Made by a program: the position numbers and the translations under genes. This document shows positions 35,238 through 44,872 of a stretch of 64,000 bases of DNA, one piece after another (position 1 is the first letter of the stretch; the number at the start of each line of letters is the position of its first letter). The DNA comes from an uncultured Caulobacterales bacterium. Its GTDB lineage: Bacteria; Pseudomonadota; Alphaproteobacteria; Caulobacterales; Caulobacteraceae. Below the pieces are notes generated by a model. It saw only the letters and a list, made by a program, of their open reading frames with translations, did not search any database and had not been told where the DNA came from. Location: positions 1 to 64,000 of the forward strand of contig CAIOHT010000054.1 of the NCBI GenBank assembly GCA_903858185.1, read 5' to 3'.

Positions 35238-37840
35238 GCGCCGGGCGTTCGGGCAGGATCAGCCTGCCGGCCATGATCTGGCTGATCCTGGGCGAGTGGC
35301 GCACCCAGCCAGTGCGGGTGGCGACGGCCGCCATCGCTATCGCCGTGGGTGTGGCGCTCGGATTCGGCGTTCATCTGATCAACGCTTCCGCCCTGACCGA
35401 GTTTTCCCGGGCCATCGCGGCGGTCAACGGCGACGCTGATCTGCAGGTGGCCTCGGTGTCCCCGGCCGGCTTCGACGAAGCCCTGTACCCCCGGCTGGCC
35501 CGCGTCGCCGGGGTGGCGCGGGCCAGTCCGGTGGTGCAACTCACCGCCGCCATCCCGGGCGACCGTCAGGGCCTGACCCTGATCGGCCTCGACATCTTCC
35601 GCGCTGCTGCCGTCACGCCCGGCCTGCTGGGCCGGCCCGATCCCGCGCCACAGGGCGCCTCGGGCGGCGGCAGCGGTCTTGGCGACGCCGGGGCGGTGTT
35701 CGACGAGATGGCGGTCTTTCTGTCGCCCACCCTGCGTCAGGCTGTCGAGGCCGGGACGGGCGGGCGTGAGGCCGGGGCGCGGGGTGCGGTGCTGTCGCTG
35801 TCGGCGGCCGGGCGCACCGTGCCGGTCAATGTGGCCGGAACCCTGCCGGGCGTGGCGGAAGGTCGGCGGATCGCGGTCATGGACATCGCCGCCGTCCAGT
35901 GGCGCTTTGGTCAACTGGGCCGGCTGCAGCGGGTGGACCTGAAGCTCGTCGCGGGCGCCGATCGCAGTGCGGTCGAGGGCGCCATCGCCAGGATCCTGCC
36001 GCCGGAGGCCGAACTGGTGACCCGCGAGAGCCAGTCGCGGCGAAGCGACAGCCTGTCCCGGGCCTATCGGGTCAACCTCAACATGCTGGCCCTGATGGCT
36101 TTGCTGACCGGCGGCTTCCTGGTGTTTTCGGCCCAGTCCCTGTCGGTCGCGCGGCGGCGCTCGCAATTCGCCCTGCTGCGCGTGCTGGGAACCCGCCGTC
36201 GCGCGCTGTTGATCCAGGTGCTGATCGAGGGCGCTGTGGTGGGCGCGCTGGGGTCCCTGATGGGGCTGGGGCTGGGGGTGCTGCTGGCTGACACCGCCCT
36301 GCGACTGCTGGGCGGCGACCTGGGCGGCGGCTATTTCAGCGGCGGACAGCCTGTGCTGGTCTTCGCGCCGGTGGCGGCGGTGGTTTTCTTTGGACTGGGC
36401 CTGCTCTGCGCCATCGGCGGCAGCCTGCTGCCGGCGCGGGAAGCGTCACGGGCCCAGCCGGCCGTGGCCCTGAAAAACGCAGGCGATGCGGTCGATCCCT
36501 CGACCCGACCCGCTGTCGGCCCTGCCCTTGGACTGCTGCTGGCGGGCGGCGCCTGCGCCTTTGGTCCGGCCATCGGCGGGCTGCCGATCCTCGGCTATGC
36601 CGCCATGGCCTTGCTGCTCGCCGGCGGCGTGACGGCCATGCCCTGGCTGGCGCGCGCCCTGCTGTCACCGCTTCAGGGCGCCCGGTTCGCCGCAGCTTCG
36701 ACAGAACTCGCCGTGCGCAGGCTCTGGGGTGCTCCGTCGCAGGCGGCGGTTGCCCTGTGCGGCATAGTGGCCTCCACCAGCCTGATGATCGCCATGGCGG
36801 TGATGGTCTCCAGCTTCCGGGGTTCGGTGGACGACTGGCTGGGTCAGGTGCTGCCGGACGACCTCTATATGCGTCTCGCCGAACCCACGGGTGCGGAAGG
36901 TCTCGACCCGGCCGGACAGGCCCGGCTGGCGAACGCGCCCGGGGTGGCGGCGGTGACATTCACCCGGTCGCTGCAACTGCGGCTGAGCCCGGAAACGCCG
37001 TCCGTGGCCCTGGTGGCCCAGCCGATCCGCCGCGAGGACCCAGGGTCGCGCCTGCCGATGATCGGCGCGTCGCGCCCCGTCCCGGCCGGCGCCACGCCGG
37101 TCTGGCTGTCGGAGCCGGCCGCCTGGATCTACGGCAAGCAGGCCGGCGACTGGATGACGCTGCCCATCGCCGGCGGCCAGCGGGTGTTCGTCGCGGGGCT
37201 GTGGCGCGACTACGCCCGCCAGAACGGCGCTGTGGTGTTGACCAGCGAGGACTACAGCCGGCTGACCGGGGATACGCTGCGCGCCGAGGCGTCCATCGCG
37301 CTGGAGCCCGGGGCGGACATCGCTGCCGTCATCGCCGGGCTCAAGGCGGCCCTGCCGCCGGATCTGGCGGCAAGGGCCCAGTTCGCCCGCCCCGGCGAAA
37401 TACGCGCCATCGCCCTTGGCCTGTTCGATCGCAGCTTCGCCATCACCTATGCACTGGAGCTGGTGGCGATCCTGGTCGGCCTTGCCGGGGTGGCGGCGAC
37501 CGTCTCGGCCCAGACCCTGGCCCGGACCAAGGAGTTCGGGATGCTGCGCCATATCGGCGTTCGACGCGGCCAGATCACCGCGATGCTGGCGCAGGAGGGC
37601 GCCCTGCTGGGCGCAGTCGGCGTCACGGCCGGCCTGACGCTGGGGCTGGTGATGAGCCAGGTGCTGATTCACGTCATCAACCCCCAGTCCTTCCACTGGA
37701 CCATGGAGACGCGGCTGCCCTGGGCCGTGTTCGCCGTGGTGACAGTCGCGCTGATCGGCGCCTCGGCCGGGGCCGCCCTGCTGGCCGGACGACGGGCGCT
37801 GTCGATGGACGCGGTCCGGGCCGTGCGGGAGGACTGGTGA
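35234..37840 (+). CDS. Large FtsX-family ABC permease (AttF-AttG-like)
   Basis: An 868-residue membrane protein, about twice the length of a MacB-type permease. An N-terminal helix (VATAAIAIAVGVALGFGVHL) and periplasmic domain lead into a helix bundle with the linker SVARRRSQFALLRVLGTRRRALL. After further helices a second copy follows and ends in a bundle with LARTKEFGMLRHIGVRRGQI. The two halves match the double FtsX core of AttFG/YbbP-like exporters. It is coupled to the ATPase gene by ATGA and to the AttH-like gene by TGATG. Confidence 0.9.
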   Translation: MSAGRSGRISLPAMIWLILGEWRTQPVRVATAAIAIAVGVALGFGVHLINASALTEFSRAIAAVNGDADLQVASVSPAGFDEALYPRLARVAGVARASPVVQLTAAIPGDRQGLTLIGLDIFRAAAVTPGLLGRPDPAPQGASGGGSGLGDAGAVFDEMAVFLSPTLRQAVEAGTGGREAGARGAVLSLSAAGRTVPVNVAGTLPGVAEGRRIAVMDIAAVQWRFGQLGRLQRVDLKLVAGADRSAVEGAIARILPPEAELVTRESQSRRSDSLSRAYRVNLNMLALMALLTGGFLVFSAQSLSVARRRSQFALLRVLGTRRRALLIQVLIEGAVVGALGSLMGLGLGVLLADTALRLLGGDLGGGYFSGGQPVLVFAPVAAVVFFGLGLLCAIGGSLLPAREASRAQPAVALKNAGDAVDPSTRPAVGPALGLLLAGGACAFGPAIGGLPILGYAAMALLLAGGVTAMPWLARALLSPLQGARFAAASTELAVRRLWGAPSQAAVALCGIVASTSLMIAMAVMVSSFRGSVDDWLGQVLPDDLYMRLAEPTGAEGLDPAGQARLANAPGVAAVTFTRSLQLRLSPETPSVALVAQPIRREDPGSRLPMIGASRPVPAGATPVWLSEPAAWIYGKQAGDWMTLPIAGGQRVFVAGLWRDYARQNGAVVLTSEDYSRLTGDTLRAEASIALEPGADIAAVIAGLKAALPPDLAARAQFARPGEIRAIALGLFDRSFAITYALELVAILVGLAGVAATVSAQTLARTKEFGMLRHIGVRRGQITAMLAQEGALLGAVGVTAGLTLGLVMSQVLIHVINPQSFHWTMETRLPWAVFAVVTVALIGASAGAALLAGRRALSMDAVRAVREDW

Positions 37841-38925
37841 TGCGGGTGATGCTGCGAACGGCCGGGCTGCTGCTGGCGGCCGTCCTGCTCGCTGCGGCCG
37901 GCGGCGACATGCGGGTGGCGCCGGTTTATGCGCCGGTGACCATCGGAGCGCCTCTCGCCTTTCCCCGCGATCACGGCGCCCACCCGAGCTTCCGTACAGA
38001 GTGGTGGTATGTGACCGGCTGGGTCCAGGCCGGAGACGGCAAGCCCATGGGCTTCCAGGTCACCTTCTTCCGCACCCGACCCGATGTCGACCAGGCCAAC
38101 CCCAGCGCCTTCGCCGCGCGCCAGGTGCTGTTCGCCCACGCGGCCCTGGCCGATCCGGCGGTCGGCCGGCTGCTGCACGATCAGCGGGTCGCCCGGGCGG
38201 GCTTTGGCCTTGCAGAGGCGTCGGAGACCGACGGCCGCGTGGTGATCGATGACTGGTCCCTCAGCCGGGGCGGCGACGACCGCTGGCGAACCCGGGCAGG
38301 CGGGGCGGACTTCGCTCTGGACCTGACCTTTGCGCCCACCCAGCCGCCGTTGCTGCAGGGGCAGGGGGGCTTCAGCCGCAAGGGCCCGGCGGCGGGCCAG
38401 GCCAGCTACTATTACAGCCTGCCGCAGATGGCGGTCAGCGGCACGGTCACCCGGAGCGGCAAGGCGCAGAAGGTCACTGGCAGGGCCTGGCTGGACCGCG
38501 AATGGTCGTCGACCCTGCTGGACCCCAAGGCCGTCGGCTGGGACTGGGCCGGGATCAACCTGCCCGATGGCGCGGCCCTGACCGCCTTCCAGGTCCGGGA
38601 CGCCGCCGGAAAGCCGGTCTGGGCCGGCGGGTCCTGGCGGCGGGCCGATGGCCGGCTGACCACGCTCGGCCCCGGCGATGTCACCTTCCGGGCCCTGAGG
38701 CGCTGGCGATCACCCCGCACCAGCGCGCTCTATCCGGTGGAACAGGCGATCACGGTCCGGTTGCCGGAAGGCGAGCGCACCCTGACCCTCAAGCCGCTGT
38801 TCGACGACCAGGAACTGGACAGCCGCGCCGGCGGCGGCCCGGTCTACTGGGAAGGCGCGGTGTCGGACGGCGCCGCCCGGGGCTACCTGGAGCTGACCGG
38901 CTACTTCGAGAAACTGCGCCTTTGA
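37840..38925 (+). CDS. AttH / carotenoid 1,2-hydratase-like lipocalin-fold protein
   Basis: A 361-residue protein with a cleavable signal-like N-terminus (TAGLLLAAVLLAAAGG). The motif FRTEWWYVTGW at residues 51-61 is the hallmark of the AttH/CrtC family, and SYYYSLPQMAVSGTV and WLDREWSS are its other conserved blocks. The fold is two lipocalin-like barrels. The position after an ATPase and a double FtsX permease matches the AttEFGH arrangement known from Agrobacterium, so a secreted or envelope partner of the transporter is likely, not carotenoid synthesis; no carotenoid genes are nearby. Confidence 0.85.
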   Translation: MRVMLRTAGLLLAAVLLAAAGGDMRVAPVYAPVTIGAPLAFPRDHGAHPSFRTEWWYVTGWVQAGDGKPMGFQVTFFRTRPDVDQANPSAFAARQVLFAHAALADPAVGRLLHDQRVARAGFGLAEASETDGRVVIDDWSLSRGGDDRWRTRAGGADFALDLTFAPTQPPLLQGQGGFSRKGPAAGQASYYYSLPQMAVSGTVTRSGKAQKVTGRAWLDREWSSTLLDPKAVGWDWAGINLPDGAALTAFQVRDAAGKPVWAGGSWRRADGRLTTLGPGDVTFRALRRWRSPRTSALYPVEQAITVRLPEGERTLTLKPLFDDQELDSRAGGGPVYWEGAVSDGAARGYLELTGYFEKLRL

Positions 38926-39203
38926 TCGGCCGTCGGAGGCGCATTCGGGTCCGTGCGTTTCCGCCGCTCCGGAGCGATGGTCCTGCGGGCCAGCGCCTTT
39001 GAGCTGACAATGCCCGTCGGGTCGTTTCTCTGAGAGGCGTTCGCCGCAGGTGCGCGTTCCTGGCCGCCCGCACGACCGGCGGGCAGTTTCCGGGAAGCGC
39101 GCCAGGTTCGCCTCGTCAGCATCTTCGAAAGCCGGATTGCGGAATCCCGTCCGAATAGACCAGACTTGTGATGAGGTCGCCGTGGCGCCTTGCGGAGGCG
39201 TGG

Positions 39204-40790
39204 ATGGATTTGGCCGACATCGACCCTGAACGGATCCAGCGGCTGGACGCGGCCGCGCTGCAAGGCATGACGCTCGCGGTGTGGGCCGACCTGCAGCCTG
39301 ACCGGATCGCGGTCTACGACCCCGACGGAACGGCGCACTGCTTCGGCAAGACCAACGCCAGGGCCAATCAGCTGGTGCGGCTGTTCCGGGACCGGGGACT
39401 GGTCCCCAGCGACGCCGTGGCCCTTGTCTGCTCCAATCGGGTGGAGTTCGTCGAGGTGCTGGCGGCCACCCTGCGCTGCGGCCTGCGGCTTACGCCGGTG
39501 AACTGGCACCTGTCGGCGGACGAGATCGCCTACATCATCCGCGATTGCGAGGCGAAGGCCCTGATCGGCGAGGCGCGTGTGGCGACCCTTGCCGAAGCTG
39601 CTGCGGCCTGTCCGGGGCCGGTGCTGAAACTGGCCGTTGGCGAGCCGGTCGAGGGGTTTGAACCCTACGAAACGGCCATCGCCCCGTTCGACGGCGCTGA
39701 CATCACCGATCCCGTGCTCGGCACAGGCATGATGTACACCTCCGGCACCACAGGCCGGCCCAAGGGGGTGCACCGGCCCGTGGCGGCCGTGACGCCCTAC
39801 GCCACCTACCTGATGCGCGGCTATGACCCGGCGACCTCGGTCCAGATGTGCGCCGGCCCCGCCTACCACGCCGCGCCGTTGGCCTTTGACGTGCGGGCGG
39901 CCATGGCCGGCGGCGTGCCGCTGGTGTTCATCGACCGGTGGGACAGCGAAGGCGTCCTGCGGACCATCAGTGAACGGAAGGTCACCCACTTCCATCTCGT
40001 CCCGATCATGTTCCAGCGGCTGCTCGCCCTGCCGGACGCGGTGAAGGCGAAGTACCCGGTCGACCATGTGACCTTCATCATCCACGGCGCCGCGCCCTGC
40101 CCGCCGGAGGTCAAGCGGGCGATGATCAACTGGTTCGGGCCGGTGCTGACCGAATACTACGCCGGCTCCGAGGGCGGGGCCGGGTTCCTGATCGACTCCC
40201 ACGAGTGGCTGGGCAAGCCGGGCAGCGTCGGCAAACGGCCCGCCCTGTTGCAGGTCAGGATCCTCGACGAAGCGGGCAATGACCTGCCCAACGGCCAGGC
40301 CGGCGGCATCTACCAGCAGATGCCGCCCGGCGGCGGGTTCACCTACTACAAGGACGAAACCAAGACCCGGGCGTCGCGGGTCGGCGACTACTTCACCATG
40401 GGCGACGTCGGCTATTTCGATGAGGACGACTACCTGTTCCTCACCGGCCGCAACGCCGAGACGATCATCTCCGGCGGGGTGAACATCTATCCGCAGGAAA
40501 TCGACAACGAGCTGGTCAAGCACGCCGCCGTGGCGGATTCGGCGACCGTCGGCGCGCCGCACGACGAATGGGGCGAACAGGTCAAGGCGGTCATCCTGCT
40601 GAACCCCGGCCATGAGCCCAGCCCGGCGCTGGCCGAGGAAATCCTGGCCTTCGCCAGGGCGAATCTGGCCAGCTTCAAGGTGCCCAAAAGCCTCGACTTC
40701 GTGACCGAGTTGCCTAGATCCGAGGCCGGCAAGATTCAACGCAACAAGGTGCGCGCGCCCTATTGGGAAGGACGAGCACGCCAGATCTGA
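39204..40790 (+). CDS. Acyl-CoA synthetase (AMP-forming)
   Basis: A 528-residue adenylate-forming enzyme. The P-loop-like motif MYTSGTTGRPKGV is near residue 180, the A5-type EYYAGSEGG near 315, the hinge MGDVGYFDEDDYLFLTGR near 400, and the catalytic C-terminal lysine in PRSEAGKIQRNK. ATG 39204 follows GCGGAGGCG and is preferred to GTG 39168/ATG 39171. It lies upstream of two acyl-CoA dehydrogenases and a transporter, suggesting activation of an imported carboxylic acid. Chain type (fatty, terpenoid or steroid side chain) is not deducible. Confidence 0.9.
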   Translation: MDLADIDPERIQRLDAAALQGMTLAVWADLQPDRIAVYDPDGTAHCFGKTNARANQLVRLFRDRGLVPSDAVALVCSNRVEFVEVLAATLRCGLRLTPVNWHLSADEIAYIIRDCEAKALIGEARVATLAEAAAACPGPVLKLAVGEPVEGFEPYETAIAPFDGADITDPVLGTGMMYTSGTTGRPKGVHRPVAAVTPYATYLMRGYDPATSVQMCAGPAYHAAPLAFDVRAAMAGGVPLVFIDRWDSEGVLRTISERKVTHFHLVPIMFQRLLALPDAVKAKYPVDHVTFIIHGAAPCPPEVKRAMINWFGPVLTEYYAGSEGGAGFLIDSHEWLGKPGSVGKRPALLQVRILDEAGNDLPNGQAGGIYQQMPPGGGFTYYKDETKTRASRVGDYFTMGDVGYFDEDDYLFLTGRNAETIISGGVNIYPQEIDNELVKHAAVADSATVGAPHDEWGEQVKAVILLNPGHEPSPALAEEILAFARANLASFKVPKSLDFVTELPRSEAGKIQRNKVRAPYWEGRARQI

Positions 40791-40862
40791 CGGGCCCTGC
40801 CGCCCCGACCCACAAGAACAAGACGCCCAGGCTATCGAGGATGGGCGGCCAGGAGGAACCAG

Positions 40863-42062
40863 ATGGCCGATTTCGGCAACACAGACGTGGAGGCCTTCCG
40901 CGCGGAAGCGAAGGCCTGGCTCGCCGCCAACTTCCCGACGTCTCTCGTCGGCGTGGACGTGGCCATGGCCAACGCCACCGGGCCGGTCGAGGGCGATGCC
41001 CTGCTGTGGAAACAGCGCATGGGCGAGAAGGGCTGGGGCACGCCCACCTGGCCGAAGGAATACGGCGGCGGCGGACTGTCGTCGGCCGAGGCCCGCGTGC
41101 TGCAGCAGGAGATGAACCGCATCGGCGCCCGCAACCCGATCGGCGGCATGGGCATCATGATGTTCGGCCCGACCCTGCTGGAATACGGCAGCGAGGAACA
41201 GAAGCAGCGTCACATCCCCTCCATCTGCCGCGGCGAAATCCGCTGGTGCCAGGGCTATTCCGAGCCGGGCGCGGGCTCGGACCTTGCGGCGCTTCAGACG
41301 CGCTGCGAGGACAGGGGCGACCACTTCCTGGTCAACGGCCAGAAGGTCTGGACGTCCGGCGCCCAGTACGCCGACTGGTGCTTCTGCCTGGTGCGCACTG
41401 ATTTCACCACCAAGCACGACGGCATCAGCTTCATCCTTTTCGACATGAAGACGCCGGGCGTGGAGGTGCGGCCGATCCAGCTGATCAGCGGCAATTCGCC
41501 CTTCTGCGAGACCTTCCTGACCGACGTGAAAGTGCCCAAGGAGAACCTGGTCGGCGAGCTGAACAAGGGTTGGACCATTGGAAAGCGGCTGCTCATACAC
41601 GAACGCAACAGCCTGTCGGGCGGCGGCGGCTCGGCCGGCCGGTTCGCGGCCGGAACGCCGCTGGACAAGCTGGCCAGGGACTACATCGGCGTGGACGAGT
41701 CCGGCCGGATCGCCGACCCCGACCTGCGCTCGCGCCTGATCCGGCACCAGATGGAGGCGAAGGCCTTCATGCTGACCCTGATGCGCGCCCAGGCCGAGAG
41801 CAAGGGTGGCGGCGGACCGTCGGCGGCCACCTCGATCATGAAGAACGTCGGGTCCAAGGTCGGCCAGGAACGCGCTGAACTGGCCATCGAGATCATGGGC
41901 TCCCAGGGCCTCGGCTGGGAGGGCGAGGGCTTCACCGACAAGGAGCTGGAGCAGACCCGCAACTGGCTGGGCGGCAAGGCAACCACGATCTACGGCGGCT
42001 CCGCCGAGATCCAGAACAACATCATCGCCAAGCGTATCCTTGGCCTTCTTGATCACCAGTAG
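40863..42062 (+). CDS. Acyl-CoA dehydrogenase, catalytic/FAD-type subunit
   Basis: A 399-residue flavoprotein with an excellent GGAGGA ribosome-binding site. Family blocks: PKEYGGGGLSSAEARVL, RWCQGYSEPGAGSDLAAL (flavin contact), GQKVWTSGAQYADW, and the C-terminal YGGSAEIQNNIIAKRILGL that closes the FAD site. The next gene encodes a second, divergent acyl-CoA dehydrogenase that lacks this C-terminal signature, so the two may form a heteromer as in steroid side-chain degradation. It belongs to the 39204-44542 operon. Confidence 0.9.
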   Translation: MADFGNTDVEAFRAEAKAWLAANFPTSLVGVDVAMANATGPVEGDALLWKQRMGEKGWGTPTWPKEYGGGGLSSAEARVLQQEMNRIGARNPIGGMGIMMFGPTLLEYGSEEQKQRHIPSICRGEIRWCQGYSEPGAGSDLAALQTRCEDRGDHFLVNGQKVWTSGAQYADWCFCLVRTDFTTKHDGISFILFDMKTPGVEVRPIQLISGNSPFCETFLTDVKVPKENLVGELNKGWTIGKRLLIHERNSLSGGGGSAGRFAAGTPLDKLARDYIGVDESGRIADPDLRSRLIRHQMEAKAFMLTLMRAQAESKGGGGPSAATSIMKNVGSKVGQERAELAIEIMGSQGLGWEGEGFTDKELEQTRNWLGGKATTIYGGSAEIQNNIIAKRILGLLDHQ

Positions 42063-42074
42063 GGAGCGCGCGAC

Positions 42075-43211
42075 ATGGCCGTTCTGACCGAAGAACAATC
42101 GATGCTGCGCGACGCCGCCAGGGCCTGGGTGCAGGAAAAGGCCCCCGTGGCGGCGCTGCGCAAGGCGCGCGACAGCGGCAACCTCCAGGGCTATGCGCCC
42201 GAGGCCTTCGCCGAAATGGCCGGGATGGGCTGGGCCGGGGTGGTCATCCCCGAAGCCCATGGCGGGTCGGAGTTCGGCTACCTGAGCCTGGGTCTCGTAC
42301 TCGAGGAACTGGGCAGGACCCTGGCGGCGTCGCCGCTGGGCGTGTCGTCCATGGCCGTGACCAGCGCCCTGGTCCGCGCCGGGACCGAAGTCCAGAAGGC
42401 CGCCTGGCTGCCGAAGATCGCCTCGGGCGACACGGTGGCCGCCCTGGCCGTGGACGAAGGCCCGCGCCATGACCCTGTCCGCACGGCCCTGAAGGCCGAG
42501 GCCGTCGGGGGCGGCTATCGCCTGTCCGGGACCAAGACCTTTGTCGCCGAAGGCATGGCCGCGTCCCTGTACCTCGTGTCGGCCCGCACCGCGGGCGCGC
42601 CCGGCGATGAAGCGGGGATCACCCTGTTCCTCTTGCCGGCTGATGCCGGGGGCCTGACCAGGAGCGCCCGTCATACTGCAGACAGCCGGGACCATGCGGC
42701 CCTGACCCTGGACGGCGTCCAGGTCGGCGCCGACGCGGTGCTGGGCGAGGTCGGTGGCGGTTACGCCCTGCTGGAGCGCACGCTCGACGTCGCCCGCATC
42801 GCGGTGTCGGCGGAAATGCTCGGCATGTCGGCCCAGGCCTTCGACACCACGCTCGAGTACCTGAAGACGCGCGTGCAGTTCGGCCAGACGATCGGCAGCT
42901 TCCAGGCCCTGCAGCACCGGGCGGCGAAGATGTTCAGCGAACTGGAGCTGGCCCGGTCCTGCGTCGAGGCGGCCCTCTCGGCCATCGACCAGGACGCCGA
43001 TGACCTGCCCCAGCAGGCCGCCCTTGCCAAGGCTGTCGCCGGCGACACCCTGAACCTGATCTCCCGCGAGATGGTCCAGATGCACGGGGGCATCGGCATG
43101 ACCGACGCCCATGACGCCGGCCTCTATCTCAAGCGCGCGCGTGCCGTGGAGGCCCTGTTCGGAACCACCGCCTGGCATCGCGACCGCTGGGGCAGGATGC
43201 AGGGGTATTGA
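42075..43211 (+). CDS. Acyl-CoA dehydrogenase, partner subunit-like
   Basis: A 378-residue acyl-CoA dehydrogenase-fold protein. The N-terminal helical domain (EEQSMLRDAARAWVQE), the middle beta domain (YRLSGTKTFVAEGMAASLYLV) and the C-terminal helices (TLEYLKTRVQFGQTIGSFQALQHR) are clear. The usual FAD-binding end (GGSxEIQ) is replaced by MHGGIGMTDAHDAGLYLKRA, as in the second subunit of heterotetrameric enzymes. It starts 12 bases after the first subunit with GGGAG. Confidence 0.88.
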   Translation: MAVLTEEQSMLRDAARAWVQEKAPVAALRKARDSGNLQGYAPEAFAEMAGMGWAGVVIPEAHGGSEFGYLSLGLVLEELGRTLAASPLGVSSMAVTSALVRAGTEVQKAAWLPKIASGDTVAALAVDEGPRHDPVRTALKAEAVGGGYRLSGTKTFVAEGMAASLYLVSARTAGAPGDEAGITLFLLPADAGGLTRSARHTADSRDHAALTLDGVQVGADAVLGEVGGGYALLERTLDVARIAVSAEMLGMSAQAFDTTLEYLKTRVQFGQTIGSFQALQHRAAKMFSELELARSCVEAALSAIDQDADDLPQQAALAKAVAGDTLNLISREMVQMHGGIGMTDAHDAGLYLKRARAVEALFGTTAWHRDRWGRMQGY

Positions 43212-44542
43212 CCAACGAGACGGATGATCCCGTTGCAAAGGCTCTAGAGCCCGAAGGTCCCGCGGCCGTGTCAGGGGACATGGCCGTGCGGGAGGCCGCG
43301 TTCCAGACGTTCATCTGGGACAATCTGCGGCGCAACTACATCGGCAACTTCGTGCACGGCATGCTGGGCATGACGGGCTTTCGGCTGATCAATGCGCCGA
43401 CCTTCATGCCGGCCTACCTGCACCTGATCTCCGGCTCGAACACCATCGTCGGCCTGGGGCTGGCGTTGCAGCAGGTGGGGTCGATCATCTCGCCGCTGGT
43501 CGCCGGGGCGAAGATGGAGCACCGGCTGAAGATCATGCCGGCGGCCATCGTCCTGGGCAGCCTGGGGCGACTGGCTATCCTTGGCATGGCCCTGTCCGGC
43601 TGGTTCCTGAAGGACCAGGCGCTGGTGGTCACCCTGCTGATGTTCCTGTTCCTGTTCGGGGTGTTCATGGGCGCCCAGCGGGTGGCCTTCACCCTGCTGA
43701 TGTCCAAGGTCATTCCGGTCAGTCTGCGCGGTCGCCTGCAGGCCTGGCGCAACGCCATCGGGGGGCTGATCGCCGCTGTCCTGGCCTACGTCTCGGGCAA
43801 GTACCTGATCGAGGCCAATGTTCTGGGTAACGGCTATTCGACCACCTTCATCCTGGCCTTTTTCCTGACCAGCGCAGGGCTGTGGTTCCTCCAGCATCAG
43901 ATCCGCGAACCGGTTCCGCCGACGATCCGCGAGCCCGCCCGGATGCGCGACCGCATGCGCGATATTCCAGGGCTGATCGCCGCCGACCCGGCCTATCGCT
44001 GGTTCCTGGTGGTCCAGATGCTGGCCACCTCGGCCCGGATCGCGACGCCGTTCTACATCCTGCATGTGGGCGCCACGATGCATCTGGACGGGGCCACCCT
44101 GGGCCTGCTGTCCCTGGCCTTCCTTGGCGCGGACACCGTGTCCAACATCGCCTGGGGCTACCTCGGCGACCGGTCCGGCTTCCGGATCGTACTCCTGCTG
44201 GCGATCATCGGCTGGATCGCCGCGACCGTGCTGCTGATGACCCAGGGCGCGCCGATGGCGATCTTCTTCGCCTTCTTCATCCTGGGCGCCGCACAGGCGG
44301 GCTACGGCATGGCCTCGCAGACCATGATCCTGGAGTTCGGCGACCGCGACGACCTGCCGATGCGGATCGGCATCTCGGCGACCGCTGAAGGGGTCACGGC
44401 CACCCTCGGCCCGCTGATCGGCGGGACGGTGGCGGACCTGCTCGGCTATAATGTCGTCTTCGGGGCCTCGCTGGGCCTGCTGGCGGCGGCCCTGCTGACC
44501 CTGGTCGTCGCCGTGCGCGATCCGCGCCGGAAGCGGGCCTGA
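43208..44542 (+). CDS. Major facilitator superfamily transporter
   Basis: A 444-residue membrane protein with about 12 helices. The TTG start at 43208 overlaps the TGA of the dehydrogenase gene and is preceded by AGGGG; ATG 43280 is an in-frame alternative. Helical segments such as ALVVTLLMFLFLFGVFMGAQ and the loop VIPVSLRGRLQAWRNAIGG between helices are typical of MFS proteins. Its coupling to the acyl-CoA genes suggests import of the acid they degrade, or export of a related compound. Confidence 0.88.
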   Translation: MTNETDDPVAKALEPEGPAAVSGDMAVREAAFQTFIWDNLRRNYIGNFVHGMLGMTGFRLINAPTFMPAYLHLISGSNTIVGLGLALQQVGSIISPLVAGAKMEHRLKIMPAAIVLGSLGRLAILGMALSGWFLKDQALVVTLLMFLFLFGVFMGAQRVAFTLLMSKVIPVSLRGRLQAWRNAIGGLIAAVLAYVSGKYLIEANVLGNGYSTTFILAFFLTSAGLWFLQHQIREPVPPTIREPARMRDRMRDIPGLIAADPAYRWFLVVQMLATSARIATPFYILHVGATMHLDGATLGLLSLAFLGADTVSNIAWGYLGDRSGFRIVLLLAIIGWIAATVLLMTQGAPMAIFFAFFILGAAQAGYGMASQTMILEFGDRDDLPMRIGISATAEGVTATLGPLIGGTVADLLGYNVVFGASLGLLAAALLTLVVAVRDPRRKRA

Positions 44543-44731
44543 ACCAGGCCGGTGACGGGGTCGCGGGCAGGTCTTTCCAGGGGCGGAGAATGGCCCCCGG
44601 AATGGCCCTATCAAGGCTCGAAAACCACGCCTTCAGGGACATGTGAATGACGGTTTGGGGCGCGCAAGGGCCCGGAATATCGGGAGTTCAGGGACTCTGT
44701 CGGCGCGAAGAGACAAGCTGCCCCGACTGTC

Positions 44732-44808
44732 TGGCGGTCCAGGAGGGACTCGAACCCCCGACCTTCGCTTTAGGAAAGCGCTGCTCTATCCTGCTGAGCT
44801 ACTGGACC
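44732..44808 (-). tRNA. tRNA-Arg (anticodon CCU)
   Basis: The minus strand folds into a full cloverleaf of 77 nt: acceptor GGTCCAG/CTGGACC, D stem GCTC/GAGC, anticodon loop TTCCTAA (anticodon CCT, reading AGG), T stem GGGGG/CCCTC with loop TTCGAGT, discriminator G and an encoded CCA. The first anticodon-stem pair is G-A, a mismatch; the other four pair. It lies between the MFS gene and a dctA-like fragment. Confidence 0.92.
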
Positions 44809-44872
44809 GCACGGGCGCGGTCATAGCGCGTGGGGGCGGTCAACGGAACCCCGGCGCGGGCTTGCCGGGGCG

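Noticed and set aside
37840..38925. A carotenoid 1,2-hydratase acting in pigment synthesis
   Set aside because: No carotenoid genes are nearby, the protein has an export signal and the gene is coupled to a transporter, matching AttH instead.
38901..43238. A 1445-codon open frame on the minus strand opposite the acyl-CoA genes
   Set aside because: It lies antisense to four well-supported genes, has no recognisable domain, and long antisense frames are common in high-GC DNA.
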